Below are positions 43,708 to 53,505 of a stretch of DNA of 64,000 nt, piece by piece. The DNA lies in NCBI GenBank assembly GCA_902168105.1, contig CABHOY010000019.1, positions 310,001 to 374,000 on the forward strand, in the 5' to 3' direction. Numbering within the stretch: position 1 is the stretch's first letter; every line of letters begins with the position of its first letter. The stretch is from an uncultured Flavihumibacter sp. (GTDB lineage Bacteria > Bacteroidota > Bacteroidia > Chitinophagales > Chitinophagaceae). The notes beneath the pieces are model-generated. The model did not search any database. It worked only from the letters and a program-made list of their open reading frames with translations, and was not told the origin of the DNA. The translations under genes and the position numbers were made by a program.

Positions 43708-44949
43708 TCAACCATGATTTTCGGACAGTGCTTTTTCTGTCAGCACTTTTTTCAGTTGTGTTGCTACGATCTTCTCTTGTCCAGGCACCAGCATCCAGGT
43801 TGTAACATTGAAGGTATGCTGATTGGCGCCGTCGGCTACTTCTATAGATGGGTTACCGCTCCGGAGTTTCTCCCGGATCTCTGCTGCGGTAGCAGGGACT
43901 TTCTTCGGGTCCCAGGAGATGTGCAGCGTAGGGATATGGTTTGCCACCGGAGGCACCACTACTTTAGTCTCTACGCCTGATACAGTTTTCACTGCGTCGC
44001 TGATCAGCTTAATTTGCGCCTCCCACATTTTCCATTCTTTAGCATGATCGATAGCGAGGTATGTTTCCAACGCCACCAGCATGCCTAATATTTCTTCTTT
44101 ATTTACCTTAAGCCCTCTGCCTATCGTATTACCACGGGGAGGCGCGCTTAATCTGCCAGCTTCAATATATTTCTTCCTGCCCAGCAGTAGTCCGGCGCTC
44201 TGCGGACCACGGATGCCTTTTCCTCCGGAAAAGCATACAAGGTCATACCCCATCTCCGTATACTTAAACAGGTTTTCTACAGGAGGTACGTCTGCCGCGC
44301 AGTCTATCATCGTAGGGATATTATGCGCCTGCGCTATTTTCAGGAACTCTTCCACTTGTACCTTGCCTTCAAAGTTGTTGGCATTGAGAAAATACATCAG
44401 GCCTGTTTTGTCCGTGATGGCTTTCTCCAGCTCTTCACGGCTTTCCACATACACGATCTGCAACCCTACATTTTTCAATGCATGCGCGTAAGCAATATCA
44501 TGCGCTTTCTGAATGATCACTTCCCTTTTCATATCAGTGCCTTCCAGGAAAGGCAGCTGCGCTACTTTCTTTTCATCCATGCCTGTCAGTACACCAGCGG
44601 CTCCCAATGTCATTGCTGCTGCGGCGCCGGAAGTAACCGTCGCATATTCACAACGCAACAGCTTAGCGATACGCGCCCCTACCTTATCCTGCAATTCATC
44701 CAGCAGTACATATTCTTTTGATGCATAGTTAATAGCGCCCATCACTTCATCACGCATCAGTGAGCCTGTCATAAAGGTATATGTACCGGCTGCATTGATA
44801 AAGGTACGGATGCCTAATTCCTTAAAGTAATCTTTGCCCGGTACAGCTTCCGCTGATTCGTCCATTATGGGCAATAGTTTAGCACTGCCTGCAAATGCCC
44901 CGAATACGGGGATTGCAGACATATTCTTTAGCAAGTCTCTGCGTTTCAT
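43708..44949 (-). CDS. SelA/DgaE-like PLP-dependent lyase with Tat signal
   Basis: 413 aa. The N-terminus MKRRDLLKNM plus a hydrophobic segment (SAIPVFGAFAGSAKLL) is a twin-arginine signal. Mature fold-type I PLP enzyme: TSGAAAAMTLGAA phosphate/cofactor loop (about 105-118), MIDCAAD with D226 for the pyridine nitrogen, and FSGGKGIRGPQ with K254 as the Schiff-base lysine. The SelA-like family includes D-glucosaminate-6-phosphate ammonia-lyase and similar 2-amino-2-deoxy sugar acid lyases that release ammonia and a 2-keto acid. Export by Tat fits a cofactor bound before translocation. Thirty-six nucleotides after the RidA gene. Confidence 0.87.
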   Translation of the reverse strand: MKRRDLLKNMSAIPVFGAFAGSAKLLPIMDESAEAVPGKDYFKELGIRTFINAAGTYTFMTGSLMRDEVMGAINYASKEYVLLDELQDKVGARIAKLLRCEYATVTSGAAAAMTLGAAGVLTGMDEKKVAQLPFLEGTDMKREVIIQKAHDIAYAHALKNVGLQIVYVESREELEKAITDKTGLMYFLNANNFEGKVQVEEFLKIAQAHNIPTMIDCAADVPPVENLFKYTEMGYDLVCFSGGKGIRGPQSAGLLLGRKKYIEAGRLSAPPRGNTIGRGLKVNKEEILGMLVALETYLAIDHAKEWKMWEAQIKLISDAVKTVSGVETKVVVPPVANHIPTLHISWDPKKVPATAAEIREKLRSGNPSIEVADGANQHTFNVTTWMLVPGQEKIVATQLKKVLTEKALSENHG

Positions 44950-44985
44950 ATGTAAAAAAGAAAAGGGTAAAGAAAAACGTTTCCT

Positions 44986-45447
44986 TTAGAGGGTAGCGAT
45001 GCAATCCATCTCTACGAGAGAATCACCGGGTACACCTCCATATACTGCTACCGTGGTACGGACAGGCGGATTACTACCGAACCGTCCTCTAAACACTTCG
45101 TTCATCCCTTTGTAATCGTTCAGATCATGCAGGAATACGCTTACTTTCAGCACCTTGTTCATAGATGAACCGGCCTTGATCAGTACTTTCTCCATTTCCT
45201 TCAGGACGTGGTCCGTATGCGCCTTGATATCGCCTTCAAAGTGGGCGCCTATACCGGCAATATAGACTGTATCGCCATGTACCCTGAAGCTTGAGAACAG
45301 CGGTATCTCCTGATCATAGATCACATCTCCCTGCGCCGTGCTTTCCGGTAATGCCGGAGCCGCAGCTTTTGCCAATGCATTGATACCTGTTATACCAGCC
45401 AGTGTAGCGGCCATCTTTTTTAATACGGATCTTCTCTGGTTTTGCAT
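44986..45447 (-). CDS. RidA-family enamine/imine deaminase with Tat signal
   Basis: 153 aa. Twin-arginine N-terminus QRRSVLKKM and hydrophobic helix (AATLAGITGINALAKAAAPA) precede a complete YjgF/RidA domain (about 40-153) with the substrate arginine in NPPVRTTVAVYG and the terminal VEMDCIATL glutamate. RidA hydrolyses reactive enamines or imines produced by PLP enzymes to 2-keto acids. Such a protein is usually cytoplasmic and about 125-130 aa; here the export signal and the next gene, an exported PLP lyase, suggest the two act together in the periplasm. Twenty-nine nucleotides after susD. Confidence 0.88.
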   Translation of the reverse strand: MQNQRRSVLKKMAATLAGITGINALAKAAAPALPESTAQGDVIYDQEIPLFSSFRVHGDTVYIAGIGAHFEGDIKAHTDHVLKEMEKVLIKAGSSMNKVLKVSVFLHDLNDYKGMNEVFRGRFGSNPPVRTTVAVYGGVPGDSLVEMDCIATL

Positions 45448-45476
45448 GATTTGAGTTAGTTTGAGATAAGGGTAGA

Positions 45477-47009
45477 TTATTGTTTATCCCACCATACGCG
45501 GGTAGTCATGAGATTTGGTCCCTGTCTGCTGATTGCTTCTGCCAGGCTGGCGCTGTTTACACTTTCTTCGGAAGGCGGATATAACAGGCGTCGGGGTATA
45601 GTGCCTCCGGTAGTATTACCCGGAATATTCACCGGTGTCAATACAGGATATCCTGTACGGCGCCAGTTAGCGTGTATCTCCTGTTCATCCAGGAATAAAG
45701 ATACCCATTTTTCCTGTCCGATCATGGCCTTCATTGCCTCCGCATTACCGGTCAGCTGATGTGCCGCCTGGTACGCGGTGATCTTCTCAGGAGCGATCAC
45801 TCCCCCGGTGCCAAACAATGCCCAGTTACGCATAGAAGCCCCGATTGCATCAGAGAATGCTCCTGCAGCACTTCCTTCCCACCAGCCATTTACGCCCGCT
45901 TCCGCCAGCAAGAGGTTCACCTCTGCAGCACTCATCATAATGAAAGGTGCATTATACTGAAGGATAGTAGCCGGATTAGGCTCAGAAAGACTCTTAAAAT
46001 CACCCGGCTTATTCAGCAGACCGTTTGGCATACCTTTCTGGAGTGCTGTACTGGTATCTGCCTTGCCATTATTCCATACTATAGCAATAACATTTAAACG
46101 GGGGTCATTGTTGGCCTTTAACGCATCAACAAATGTCTTAGCCAGCTTTCCACCTTCTGTATTATTGTCACCGTTGGCCACTGCATAGTCGTTAGACAAT
46201 AAGCTGGCAGCTGCAGGATTACGGTTGATGGCCTGTGATCCATCTACATACTTCATAGTGGCAATATCGCCGTCTGCTGTAATTACACCACCTGCTATAG
46301 CTTTCTTCACCCACGTTTCGGCTACATCCGGCGCCTTTCTTGACAGCCGCATACCTAAACGCAACATCAGGGAATAACCCAACTTCTTCCACTTATTCAC
46401 ATCTCCGGAATAAATGAAGTCGCCGGGTCCAAAAGTCGCTGCAGCAGGGTCCAGCTTGGCGGTTGCTTCATCCAGTTCCTTCAGCAGATCTGCATAAATA
46501 TCTTCCTGTGAATCGTATTTAGGCGTGAAATTGTTTTCTGTATACCCTTTCACTGACGCTGAATAAGGAATATCCCCATACAGATCTGTTATTCTGTGCA
46601 TGATGTACACCCGGAAGATGCGGGCAATCGCCAGTTTGTTACCATCAGCAGCATTGTTCGCATCTAGTCCATTGATAGTAGTAGCTATTTCATTGACAGC
46701 GGTCGTATACCCTGTTGTGAAATAATCATAAGGATAAGTACCCTGCTGGAAATAATATTTATCACCAATCCCTGGTACGTCTTTGTAAGTGGCAAAGTGC
46801 TGCATTGAACCGCCACATGCCAGTACAGTAGTAGAGAAGTAACTGTTGCCAAATGCATCCAGCAAAGCTTTACTGAACATGTATTCAGGCTGTACTACCG
46901 GCGATGCGTCCGGATTGACATTCATTTCTTCAAATCCCTTATCGCAGGACTGGAAAGCTAGTGTGGCCGCAACGGCTGTATATATTAAAAAGTTAAAGCG
47001 CATTTTCAT
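45477..47009 (-). CDS. SusD/RagB-family lipoprotein (locus 2)
   Basis: 510 aa of the SusD-like-2 type. Lipobox FQSC (Cys near 22) followed by DKGFEEMNVNPDASP, typical of this subfamily. TPR-like helices and the conserved LGYSLMLRLGMRLS and MSAAEVNLLLAEA segments follow. Cell-surface ligand-binding partner of the SusC gene 19 nt upstream. The ligand is not evident; the downstream enzymes suggest an amino-sugar or N-acyl amino-acid compound instead of a neutral glycan. Confidence 0.94.
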   Translation of the reverse strand: MKMRFNFLIYTAVAATLAFQSCDKGFEEMNVNPDASPVVQPEYMFSKALLDAFGNSYFSTTVLACGGSMQHFATYKDVPGIGDKYYFQQGTYPYDYFTTGYTTAVNEIATTINGLDANNAADGNKLAIARIFRVYIMHRITDLYGDIPYSASVKGYTENNFTPKYDSQEDIYADLLKELDEATAKLDPAAATFGPGDFIYSGDVNKWKKLGYSLMLRLGMRLSRKAPDVAETWVKKAIAGGVITADGDIATMKYVDGSQAINRNPAAASLLSNDYAVANGDNNTEGGKLAKTFVDALKANNDPRLNVIAIVWNNGKADTSTALQKGMPNGLLNKPGDFKSLSEPNPATILQYNAPFIMMSAAEVNLLLAEAGVNGWWEGSAAGAFSDAIGASMRNWALFGTGGVIAPEKITAYQAAHQLTGNAEAMKAMIGQEKWVSLFLDEQEIHANWRRTGYPVLTPVNIPGNTTGGTIPRRLLYPPSEESVNSASLAEAISRQGPNLMTTRVWWDKQ

Positions 47010-47028
47010 CCGTAGTAGTTTTAATAGA

Positions 47029-50000
47029 TTAGAATTTCACCATCAGATTCACACCAAAGTTCCTTGTACGGGGAATACCAAATGCCTCAAAGCCTTGTGC
47101 ATTACCATTCGTATAGCTGGATTCCGGATCGAAGTTGTCTGTCTTTTTATACAGGATGGCCAGGTTACGTGCTACAAAAGAGAGTGAAGCACTCTGTACC
47201 GCTTTCAGATGCTGTACAGGGATCTGATAACTGAAGATCACCTGGCGCAGTTTTACGAAACTGCCATCAAACAGGAACTGGTCTGTATAGTTCTTGGTGT
47301 TATCGTAGTATAGACGAAGATTCGCTACCGGGATCGTATTATGATATTCATTACCCTTCTCGTCTACACCATTCAGCTCCAGACCATTTTCCCTACCTGC
47401 CAGTGTTTTCTTATGCAAACCGAAACGGGTAGCATATACATCTGTTACGGAGAATACTTTGTTACCAAACTTACCATCCAGCAAGATGTCGAGCGACATG
47501 CGTTTGTAAGTGAATGTATTGCTCAAACCCATTGTTAATGGTGGTACACCATTGCCCAATGGCTTCAGGTCACTCTTTTGTTCATAACCTGTCGTGCTGT
47601 TATAAACAGTCTGTCCTTTCGCGTTCTTTACAGTAGTGTAGCCCTGGATAACACCATATGGCTGACCTACAGTGTTGTGAACGAATGCCCAGCTACCCAC
47701 GCTTGTCGCCATCTGCAAGGTTGTAAGACCTGCTGCCAGCTGCTCTACCCTGCTTTTATTGTAAGCCATGTTGTAGCTCACAGACCAGCTGAAGTTTTTC
47801 TTTTTAATAGGTGTTCCGGTCAACAGCAACTCAATTCCTTTGTTGGATAACTTACCTACGTTCAGCAAAGCGTTGTTATAACCGGATGCGGTAGATACGG
47901 CTGTGCTTACGATATCGTCAGTAGTTTGTTTCTTGTAATAGGTCAGGTCAATTCCCAGTCTGTTATTGAAGAACTGCGCTTCACCACCTACTTCAAATGT
48001 GGTAGAGGTCAGCGGTTTCAGATTGGAGTTGGTTACGAGGTTGACACCGTTTGATTGTGTGATCTGTTGTACCGGACGACCCAGGTGACCACCCTGTACC
48101 ATAGAATAGGTCTGGTTCAGGATATAAGGATCAGGTGTAGCACCACCTACCTGTGCCCATGAAGAGCGCAGTTTAGCGAAACTGATGGCTTTAGGCATCT
48201 TCACTGCATCCGACAGGATGAAACTACCACCTACAGAAGGATAGAAGATACTGTTGCTCTGCGGGCTCAGTGTGGAGAACCAGTCCTGACGGCCGGTGAA
48301 GTTCAGGAAAATAACAGATTTATAATCCAGGTCTACGGAACCAAATACTGAGTTAGTCGCTATCTTATTCCTTGTAGGCGTAGTAGTCGAAGTGGTCAGG
48401 TTGGTAGAGCTGTAAAAGAACGGAATGATGAACTGTGTACCGGTGATAGCGGTCTGGTTAGAATTGTAGCGGCGGGCATTTACACCACCCAATGCATTCA
48501 CTCCGATAGTACCGGCAATTTTTGTATTGTAGTTAGCAGTCACCATAGAGTTGGTCTCTGCTACTGCATTCCTCAATTCGCTGTACTCACCTGCGGCGCC
48601 GGTTGTATATACTGTACCTGTAGGCAGGATACCTACATAGTTGTAGTTAAAAAAGTCGCGGCTTACGGTACCCTTTACATACAGGTTCTTCAACAGGTCG
48701 TACTTCACACTTGCCTGGCCGATAAAACGGTTTTTGGTGTCATTGTTTTTGAACCTGTTGATAACAAAATATGGATTGGATGCGTATGCCGTTTCATTCC
48801 ACTGGATCTCACGTCCTGTCTCATCATAACCGGGATCGAGCGCACGGATGTCCACCGTATTGGCGATCATGTAAACGCCCCAGTTAGGGTTGCCGGTAGC
48901 ATCCCCGGAACTGGAGCGGTTGGTTGCATTCTCTACATTATATTGCGCTACAGCTTCTATGCTCAGTTTTTTACCCAGGAAAGCATTCAGGTTCAGGTTC
49001 GCGATCTTCTTATCGAACTTTGAATTGGGAACAATGCTTTTGCTGTTGGTATTAGAGAGCGAGAAGCGGAAATTTATTGCGTCACTGCCACCGTTGAATG
49101 CTACTGTATTTGTGTAGGTAGATCCTGTCCGGTAGAAGTTTTTAATATTATCTCTTTGCGGAGAGTAGGTATGCATTTTACCATCGAAGGCGATGTATTC
49201 TGTACCATCCATTTTTGTACCCCATGAGCGGCGGCCGTAGGTAATGGCTTCAGCCTGCGATGTCGGTTTCAGCCCTTTATCGCCCTGACCATATTCATAC
49301 TGCCAGTCAGGCTTTACAGATGGCGTTTCAAGTGTCATGGTCGTATTGTAGTCCACACCAATACCTTTACGCGCACGGCCTTTTTTGGTAGTGATGAGGA
49401 TCACTCCGTTTGCAGCACGGGAGCCATATAGTGCAGCGGCAGATCCTCCTTTCAATACACTGATAGTTTCAATATCGTCAGGGTTGATACCGCCGATACC
49501 GTCACCTCTGTCCACGTTCTGACCACCACCACCTGTAGTGGGTGCACCACCTGGTGTAGTGTTATCGATCGGCATACCATTCACCACATATAACGGCTGG
49601 TTTTCGCTACCCAGTGAGCTGTTACCACGGATGATCACACGGCTGGAACCACCGGGACCACTGGCCAGACTGGTAGCATTCACGCCTGCTATCTTTCCAC
49701 TCAGTGCATTCGCGACGTTCACTTCCCGCGCCTGGGTGAATTCACTGCCTTTTACTTCTGTCACAGCATATACCAGCGCCTTTTTCTCTTTTTTGATACC
49801 AAGAGCTGTTACTACAACTTCAGACAATGACTCATTTGATTCAGCAAGACTCACAGTTACAGGAGCGCCTGCATCCGTTACGTTCACTTCCTGTTTGGCA
49901 AAACCCATAGAGCTTACCACCAGTACGAACGGCGGAGTGGCTCCCTTAAGGTTTAGTTCAAAGCTGCCATCAGCCGCTGAAATCGTAGCTACTGACAAAT

Positions 50001-50472
50001 TACCTTTGAGCGCGATACTTGCACCGGGAATAGCAGCCCCGTCCGGACCTGTTACTTTACCTTTTAGCTTGTCTGCCTGCAGGCTGTTTACGCTCAGTAT
50101 GGTAGCAGCGGTCGGCGCGTATATAGAATATTGTGTTTTATTAACACGCATGTAGGCCAGTGAGAAATCAGACAACAGCAGCTTCAGGGCGGCTTCTGCG
50201 TCAAGGTGCTCCGCTTTCTCAACTATTGTAGCAGGTATCACTTTTCCATCCAGCAGTCCTTCTTTGTAAGCAATACGGATATTCTGGAATTTCTTCAGCT
50301 TTATTAAAGCTTCTTTCAGGGATACAGTTGCGGATACATGTTTTACAGGGATCTTATCGGATTGCCGCATGGCATACACAGGGGACGTCTGTGCGTTGGC
50401 AGATATGGCAATACCTGGCAACAGGGCACAAGAGAGCAGCCCCAAAACGAGATTTTGGTTCAAAATGTTCAT
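47029..50472 (-). CDS. SusC/RagA-family TonB-dependent transporter with STN domain (locus 2)
   Basis: 1147 aa. Signal peptide to about 28 (ISANAQ), STN domain at about 43-115 (VSLKEALIKLKKFQNIRIAYKE), carboxypeptidase-like domain at about 135-210 (LKGKVTGPDGAAIPGASIALKG), plug with SEVVVTALGIKKEKKALVYA and a disordered GGAPTTGGGGQN loop in the PLYVVNGMPID region, and a barrel ending in RNFGVNLMVKF. Imports the ligand with SusD and signals via STN to FecR. Not closely similar to SusC of locus 1 outside family motifs. Confidence 0.97.
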   Translation of the reverse strand: MNILNQNLVLGLLSCALLPGIAISANAQTSPVYAMRQSDKIPVKHVSATVSLKEALIKLKKFQNIRIAYKEGLLDGKVIPATIVEKAEHLDAEAALKLLLSDFSLAYMRVNKTQYSIYAPTAATILSVNSLQADKLKGKVTGPDGAAIPGASIALKGNLSVATISAADGSFELNLKGATPPFVLVVSSMGFAKQEVNVTDAGAPVTVSLAESNESLSEVVVTALGIKKEKKALVYAVTEVKGSEFTQAREVNVANALSGKIAGVNATSLASGPGGSSRVIIRGNSSLGSENQPLYVVNGMPIDNTTPGGAPTTGGGGQNVDRGDGIGGINPDDIETISVLKGGSAAALYGSRAANGVILITTKKGRARKGIGVDYNTTMTLETPSVKPDWQYEYGQGDKGLKPTSQAEAITYGRRSWGTKMDGTEYIAFDGKMHTYSPQRDNIKNFYRTGSTYTNTVAFNGGSDAINFRFSLSNTNSKSIVPNSKFDKKIANLNLNAFLGKKLSIEAVAQYNVENATNRSSSGDATGNPNWGVYMIANTVDIRALDPGYDETGREIQWNETAYASNPYFVINRFKNNDTKNRFIGQASVKYDLLKNLYVKGTVSRDFFNYNYVGILPTGTVYTTGAAGEYSELRNAVAETNSMVTANYNTKIAGTIGVNALGGVNARRYNSNQTAITGTQFIIPFFYSSTNLTTSTTTPTRNKIATNSVFGSVDLDYKSVIFLNFTGRQDWFSTLSPQSNSIFYPSVGGSFILSDAVKMPKAISFAKLRSSWAQVGGATPDPYILNQTYSMVQGGHLGRPVQQITQSNGVNLVTNSNLKPLTSTTFEVGGEAQFFNNRLGIDLTYYKKQTTDDIVSTAVSTASGYNNALLNVGKLSNKGIELLLTGTPIKKKNFSWSVSYNMAYNKSRVEQLAAGLTTLQMATSVGSWAFVHNTVGQPYGVIQGYTTVKNAKGQTVYNSTTGYEQKSDLKPLGNGVPPLTMGLSNTFTYKRMSLDILLDGKFGNKVFSVTDVYATRFGLHKKTLAGRENGLELNGVDEKGNEYHNTIPVANLRLYYDNTKNYTDQFLFDGSFVKLRQVIFSYQIPVQHLKAVQSASLSFVARNLAILYKKTDNFDPESSYTNGNAQGFEAFGIPRTRNFGVNLMVKF

Positions 50473-50525
50473 TCTTTTTTTTTTACGAGTCCTAGTTTTT
50501 CCCGCGTCGTCGCGTTTTCCTGCTG

Positions 50526-51578
50526 TTATTTTCCTGAAGTAATGACAAGCTCTTTCTCAGAAGGCTGTTGTATTTTGACGTTAAGCGTCGTGGTAATTAC
50601 AGTCAATAGTTCTTCTACGTTGGCTACGTTGATATCTCCCTCGATCTTTAGCTTTTTGATGGATTGTTCACCGACTTTTACAGTGTAACCATAATTGTCT
50701 TGTAATGTTTCTATTATTTCGTTTAACGTGGCGTCTGTAAACGTTAGTGGTACCTGTGTCCAACGTTTAATTGTTTCTGGCTTATCTATCTTTTTAGTTA
50801 GTAATACATGATTGTCGGCGTACTCAATATAATCACCCGGTAACATCACCATTGCTTCATGGTCGTTCTTATTGCCAAATCCTACCTGGATCTTTCCTGT
50901 TACCAATCCTACTTTTGTTTTTCCGTGGCGGCTTCTTACATTAAAGGATGTTCCCAATACCTCTATTGTCAGGCCATTGCTATGTACCAGGAACCGCTGA
51001 CCAGGTCTTATGTTAGTGGTATCCCTGTTCAGGTGTTTTACATCAAAGAAGGCTTCACCGTCTACCCATACTTCCCTTGCGGAAGTCGTATCCCATTTTT
51101 CATTGAACGTAATGGTAGAAGAGGCATTCAGTGTTACTACCGAATGGTCCGGCAGCGTGATCGTTCTTTTTTCTCCATATCCGGTGGCGATGATTTCCTG
51201 GGAAGGTTTACCAAGCTTGTTGTAGACCAGGTAACCACCTGCGGCGATGATCAATACGATAGCCGCAGCTCTTACCCAGGTGCTCATTCTGCGCATCAGT
51301 GCCGGACGCCGGTTATTGTTTGCTTCTATTGTAGCAGTGATCCTTTCAAGTACATGCGCCTTATTATCCTTGTTCTCCCAGACTTCCTGAGAGCGGTAAG
51401 TACGGATCACACTGACTGCAAAATCAAAATTAGCGGCAGCGGATGGGTACTGTGAAGGGAATTCGCTCCAGAACTTTGCGGCAAAGGCGTCCTGTTCTTT
51501 TCCTGACACCCATTTAATAAAGGCGTCATCGTCCAGGAAATCCTCTAATCTGTATGTTACGTATTTCTCATTGTTCAT
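50526..51578 (-). CDS. FecR-family anti-sigma/transmembrane sensor (locus 2)
   Basis: 350 aa from the ATG at 51576-51578; a GTG one codon earlier is also possible. The cytoplasmic part (1-100) has the WVSGKEQDAFAAKFWSEF sigma-binding segment, then a membrane helix (about 102-122, WVRAAAIVLIIAAGGYLVY), the FecR domain (ATGYGEKRTITLPDHSVVTLNASSTI to VGLVTGKIQV) and the DUF4974 domain (PLTFTDATLNEIIETLQDNYG). Controls the sigma factor coded 45 nt upstream. Confidence 0.93.
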   Translation of the reverse strand: MNNEKYVTYRLEDFLDDDAFIKWVSGKEQDAFAAKFWSEFPSQYPSAAANFDFAVSVIRTYRSQEVWENKDNKAHVLERITATIEANNNRRPALMRRMSTWVRAAAIVLIIAAGGYLVYNKLGKPSQEIIATGYGEKRTITLPDHSVVTLNASSTITFNEKWDTTSAREVWVDGEAFFDVKHLNRDTTNIRPGQRFLVHSNGLTIEVLGTSFNVRSRHGKTKVGLVTGKIQVGFGNKNDHEAMVMLPGDYIEYADNHVLLTKKIDKPETIKRWTQVPLTFTDATLNEIIETLQDNYGYTVKVGEQSIKKLKIEGDINVANVEELLTVITTTLNVKIQQPSEKELVITSGK

Positions 51579-51623
51579 CACGATATCCCCGATTTACTAC
51601 TATTAGACATGACATGGTGGAAA

Positions 51624-52244
51624 TTATCCCTCCGGTATCATAATTTTTTTTGAAAAATTTCTGGAGAGGAAAAAGAGTATGGTTAAGAAGGTCAGGAAAC
51701 GCTTATCTGACACCTTCTGCAGGTTATCGAGGGCCTTATATAATAACTTGTAGGTTGAGCTCATATTGATGTCCATAATGACTGCTATTTCCTCATAGGA
51801 CATTCCTTCATAAAAACGTAGAAAGATGATTTCCTGCTGACGCGCAGGTAATGTGTTGACCAGGGCTATGACCTGGTTCCTGAGTTCCTGTTCTTCCTGG
51901 CGGAAAGAAGCATCGGGTATAAAGTTCACTGCAAAACCGCCCTGTCCGGAGGCATTATCCAGCTCCACAAACTTTGACAGGGATTGTATTTTACGGAATA
52001 GTGTGGAGCGTAATGCTTTATAGAGGTAATTTTTCACGGAGGCAGGGTTGCCCAGCCGTGTACGTGTGGTCCATAATCTCACAAAAAGATCATGTACTAC
52101 ATCCTGGATCAGGTCCGCGTCCTGCGTAAACTTGCGGCCGTAATTGTTCAACAGTTCATAAAATTCGCCGTAGAGCGCAGTAAAAGCATCCCAATCCCCC
52201 TGTTTAAACGCATTCCACCATAACACGTGACTCTCCGATTGCAT
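51624..52244 (-). CDS. ECF sigma-70 factor (locus 2)
   Basis: 206 aa. Region 2 at about 25-95 (ADLIQDVVHDLFVRLWTTR) and region 4 at about 130-185 (IIFLRFYEGMSYEEIAVIMDINMSSTYKLLYKA). The C-terminus is hydrophobic (FLTFLTILFFLSRNF) as in the sigma factor of locus 1. It starts the whole SusCD-RidA-PLP operon. Confidence 0.94.
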   Translation of the reverse strand: MQSESHVLWWNAFKQGDWDAFTALYGEFYELLNNYGRKFTQDADLIQDVVHDLFVRLWTTRTRLGNPASVKNYLYKALRSTLFRKIQSLSKFVELDNASGQGGFAVNFIPDASFRQEEQELRNQVIALVNTLPARQQEIIFLRFYEGMSYEEIAVIMDINMSSTYKLLYKALDNLQKVSDKRFLTFLTILFFLSRNFSKKIMIPEG

Positions 52245-52320
52245 TGGCAGTAAAGTTTAGGAAGACGATTCCTTAATAATACAAAAAAATACCGGCCTGT
52301 GGTAACATTTTCGTTCCACA

Positions 52321-53397
52321 TCAGATTTTTACTATGATATTCCTTTTATACATGATCCATACTGGTATGAACATCAGTAACACAAGCGTAATAGCTGCTG
52401 CAAGTGAGGCGTTCAAAGGAGAAAAGATCTCCGAATATCCCCTGAACATTCCACCCGACATTCCTTTAAATATCATCGGAACGGCGCCCGATAACACATA
52501 AGCTGTGATGGCATTCCTGCCAAACGCTACAAAAGGTGGCGTTAAACGCTGGTATTTCTGTACGTCAATGAACCAATAGGACAATGCCAGCCCCATCGCT
52601 GCCAGACCGCCGGTATATAACACGAAAGAGCTTGTCCAGAGGGATTTGTTGATAGGGAAAAATCCATCCCATATCAGGCCTGCCAGCACAGAGAGAAAGC
52701 CTGCTGAAAACAGCCAGGATACTTTTTCCGCATCCTGCTTGTCCTTACGGCGCAACCAGTCGCCCGTCATGATACCCAACAACCCCGTTGAAACAGCCGG
52801 TAGTGTACTGAGTATCCCTTCCGGGTCCCAGGTGCGTGCCTGCCGCCACAAATGCCGCTCTCCCATCACCGTGCGGTCCAGCCAGGCAGCCAGATTTGTG
52901 CCGGGCTCCAGGTTGGCAGGACCATATCCCGGAACGGGGACTACCGTCATGAGCAGCCAGTATATAATTAGGAATGCAAAACAAAGCCATATACGGGTCT
53001 TAGTACCCGTTTTGAGGTAAAGGAGCGATATGACCAGGAAAACGATCGCAATGCGCTGTAAAACGCCTAAGATCCTCAAATTATGGAAGTCGAAGGAAGG
53101 GATCAGGCGAAAGGCCCACCCGATAGCAAATAAAATAGCCGCCCTGCGGAAAATGTGAATGATGAGTTTTGTATGTCCTCCCGTATCCTCCCTGCGGCTA
53201 CTCAGCGCAAAGGTGACAGATACGCCGACCATGAACAGGAAGAAAGGAAATACCAGGTCGGTTGGTGTACAGCCATTCCATTTTGAATGTTCCAACGGGG
53301 GATAGACGTAAGACCAGCTTCCCGGGTTATTGACCAGGATCATAGCTGCAACGGTCAAACCCCTGAAAAAGTCGAGCGACAGGAGCCTCTGTTTCAT
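52321..53397 (-). CDS. DUF5009/NagX-like membrane acyltransferase
   Basis: 358 aa with about ten hydrophobic helices. The N-terminal family pattern LSLDFFRGLTVAAMILVNNPG, then HSKWNGCTPTDLVFPFFLFMVG (with the conserved His and Asp), identifies the heparan-alpha-glucosaminide N-acetyltransferase-like family. In bacteria these are putative inner-membrane transacetylases acting on amino sugars; substrate not established. It precedes the locus-2 sigma gene by 76 nt on the same strand and may belong functionally to amino-sugar use, but no direct evidence links them. Confidence 0.87.
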   Translation of the reverse strand: MKQRLLSLDFFRGLTVAAMILVNNPGSWSYVYPPLEHSKWNGCTPTDLVFPFFLFMVGVSVTFALSSRREDTGGHTKLIIHIFRRAAILFAIGWAFRLIPSFDFHNLRILGVLQRIAIVFLVISLLYLKTGTKTRIWLCFAFLIIYWLLMTVVPVPGYGPANLEPGTNLAAWLDRTVMGERHLWRQARTWDPEGILSTLPAVSTGLLGIMTGDWLRRKDKQDAEKVSWLFSAGFLSVLAGLIWDGFFPINKSLWTSSFVLYTGGLAAMGLALSYWFIDVQKYQRLTPPFVAFGRNAITAYVLSGAVPMIFKGMSGGMFRGYSEIFSPLNASLAAAITLVLLMFIPVWIMYKRNIIVKI

Positions 53398-53505
53398 TTA
53401 CATAAACGATTTGGTTCTGGTTGAATCTTTGCCTTGCTGGTAAGATAGCAGAATAATCTTTATGTTGCGCTAACTGTATTAGGAAAATAGTGCTGCTGTT
53501 TATCG

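Noticed and set aside
49538..50155. Plus-strand open frame of 205 codons opposite susC (locus 2)
   Set aside because: Low-complexity S/P/T-rich product typical of the antisense of susC; no independent support.
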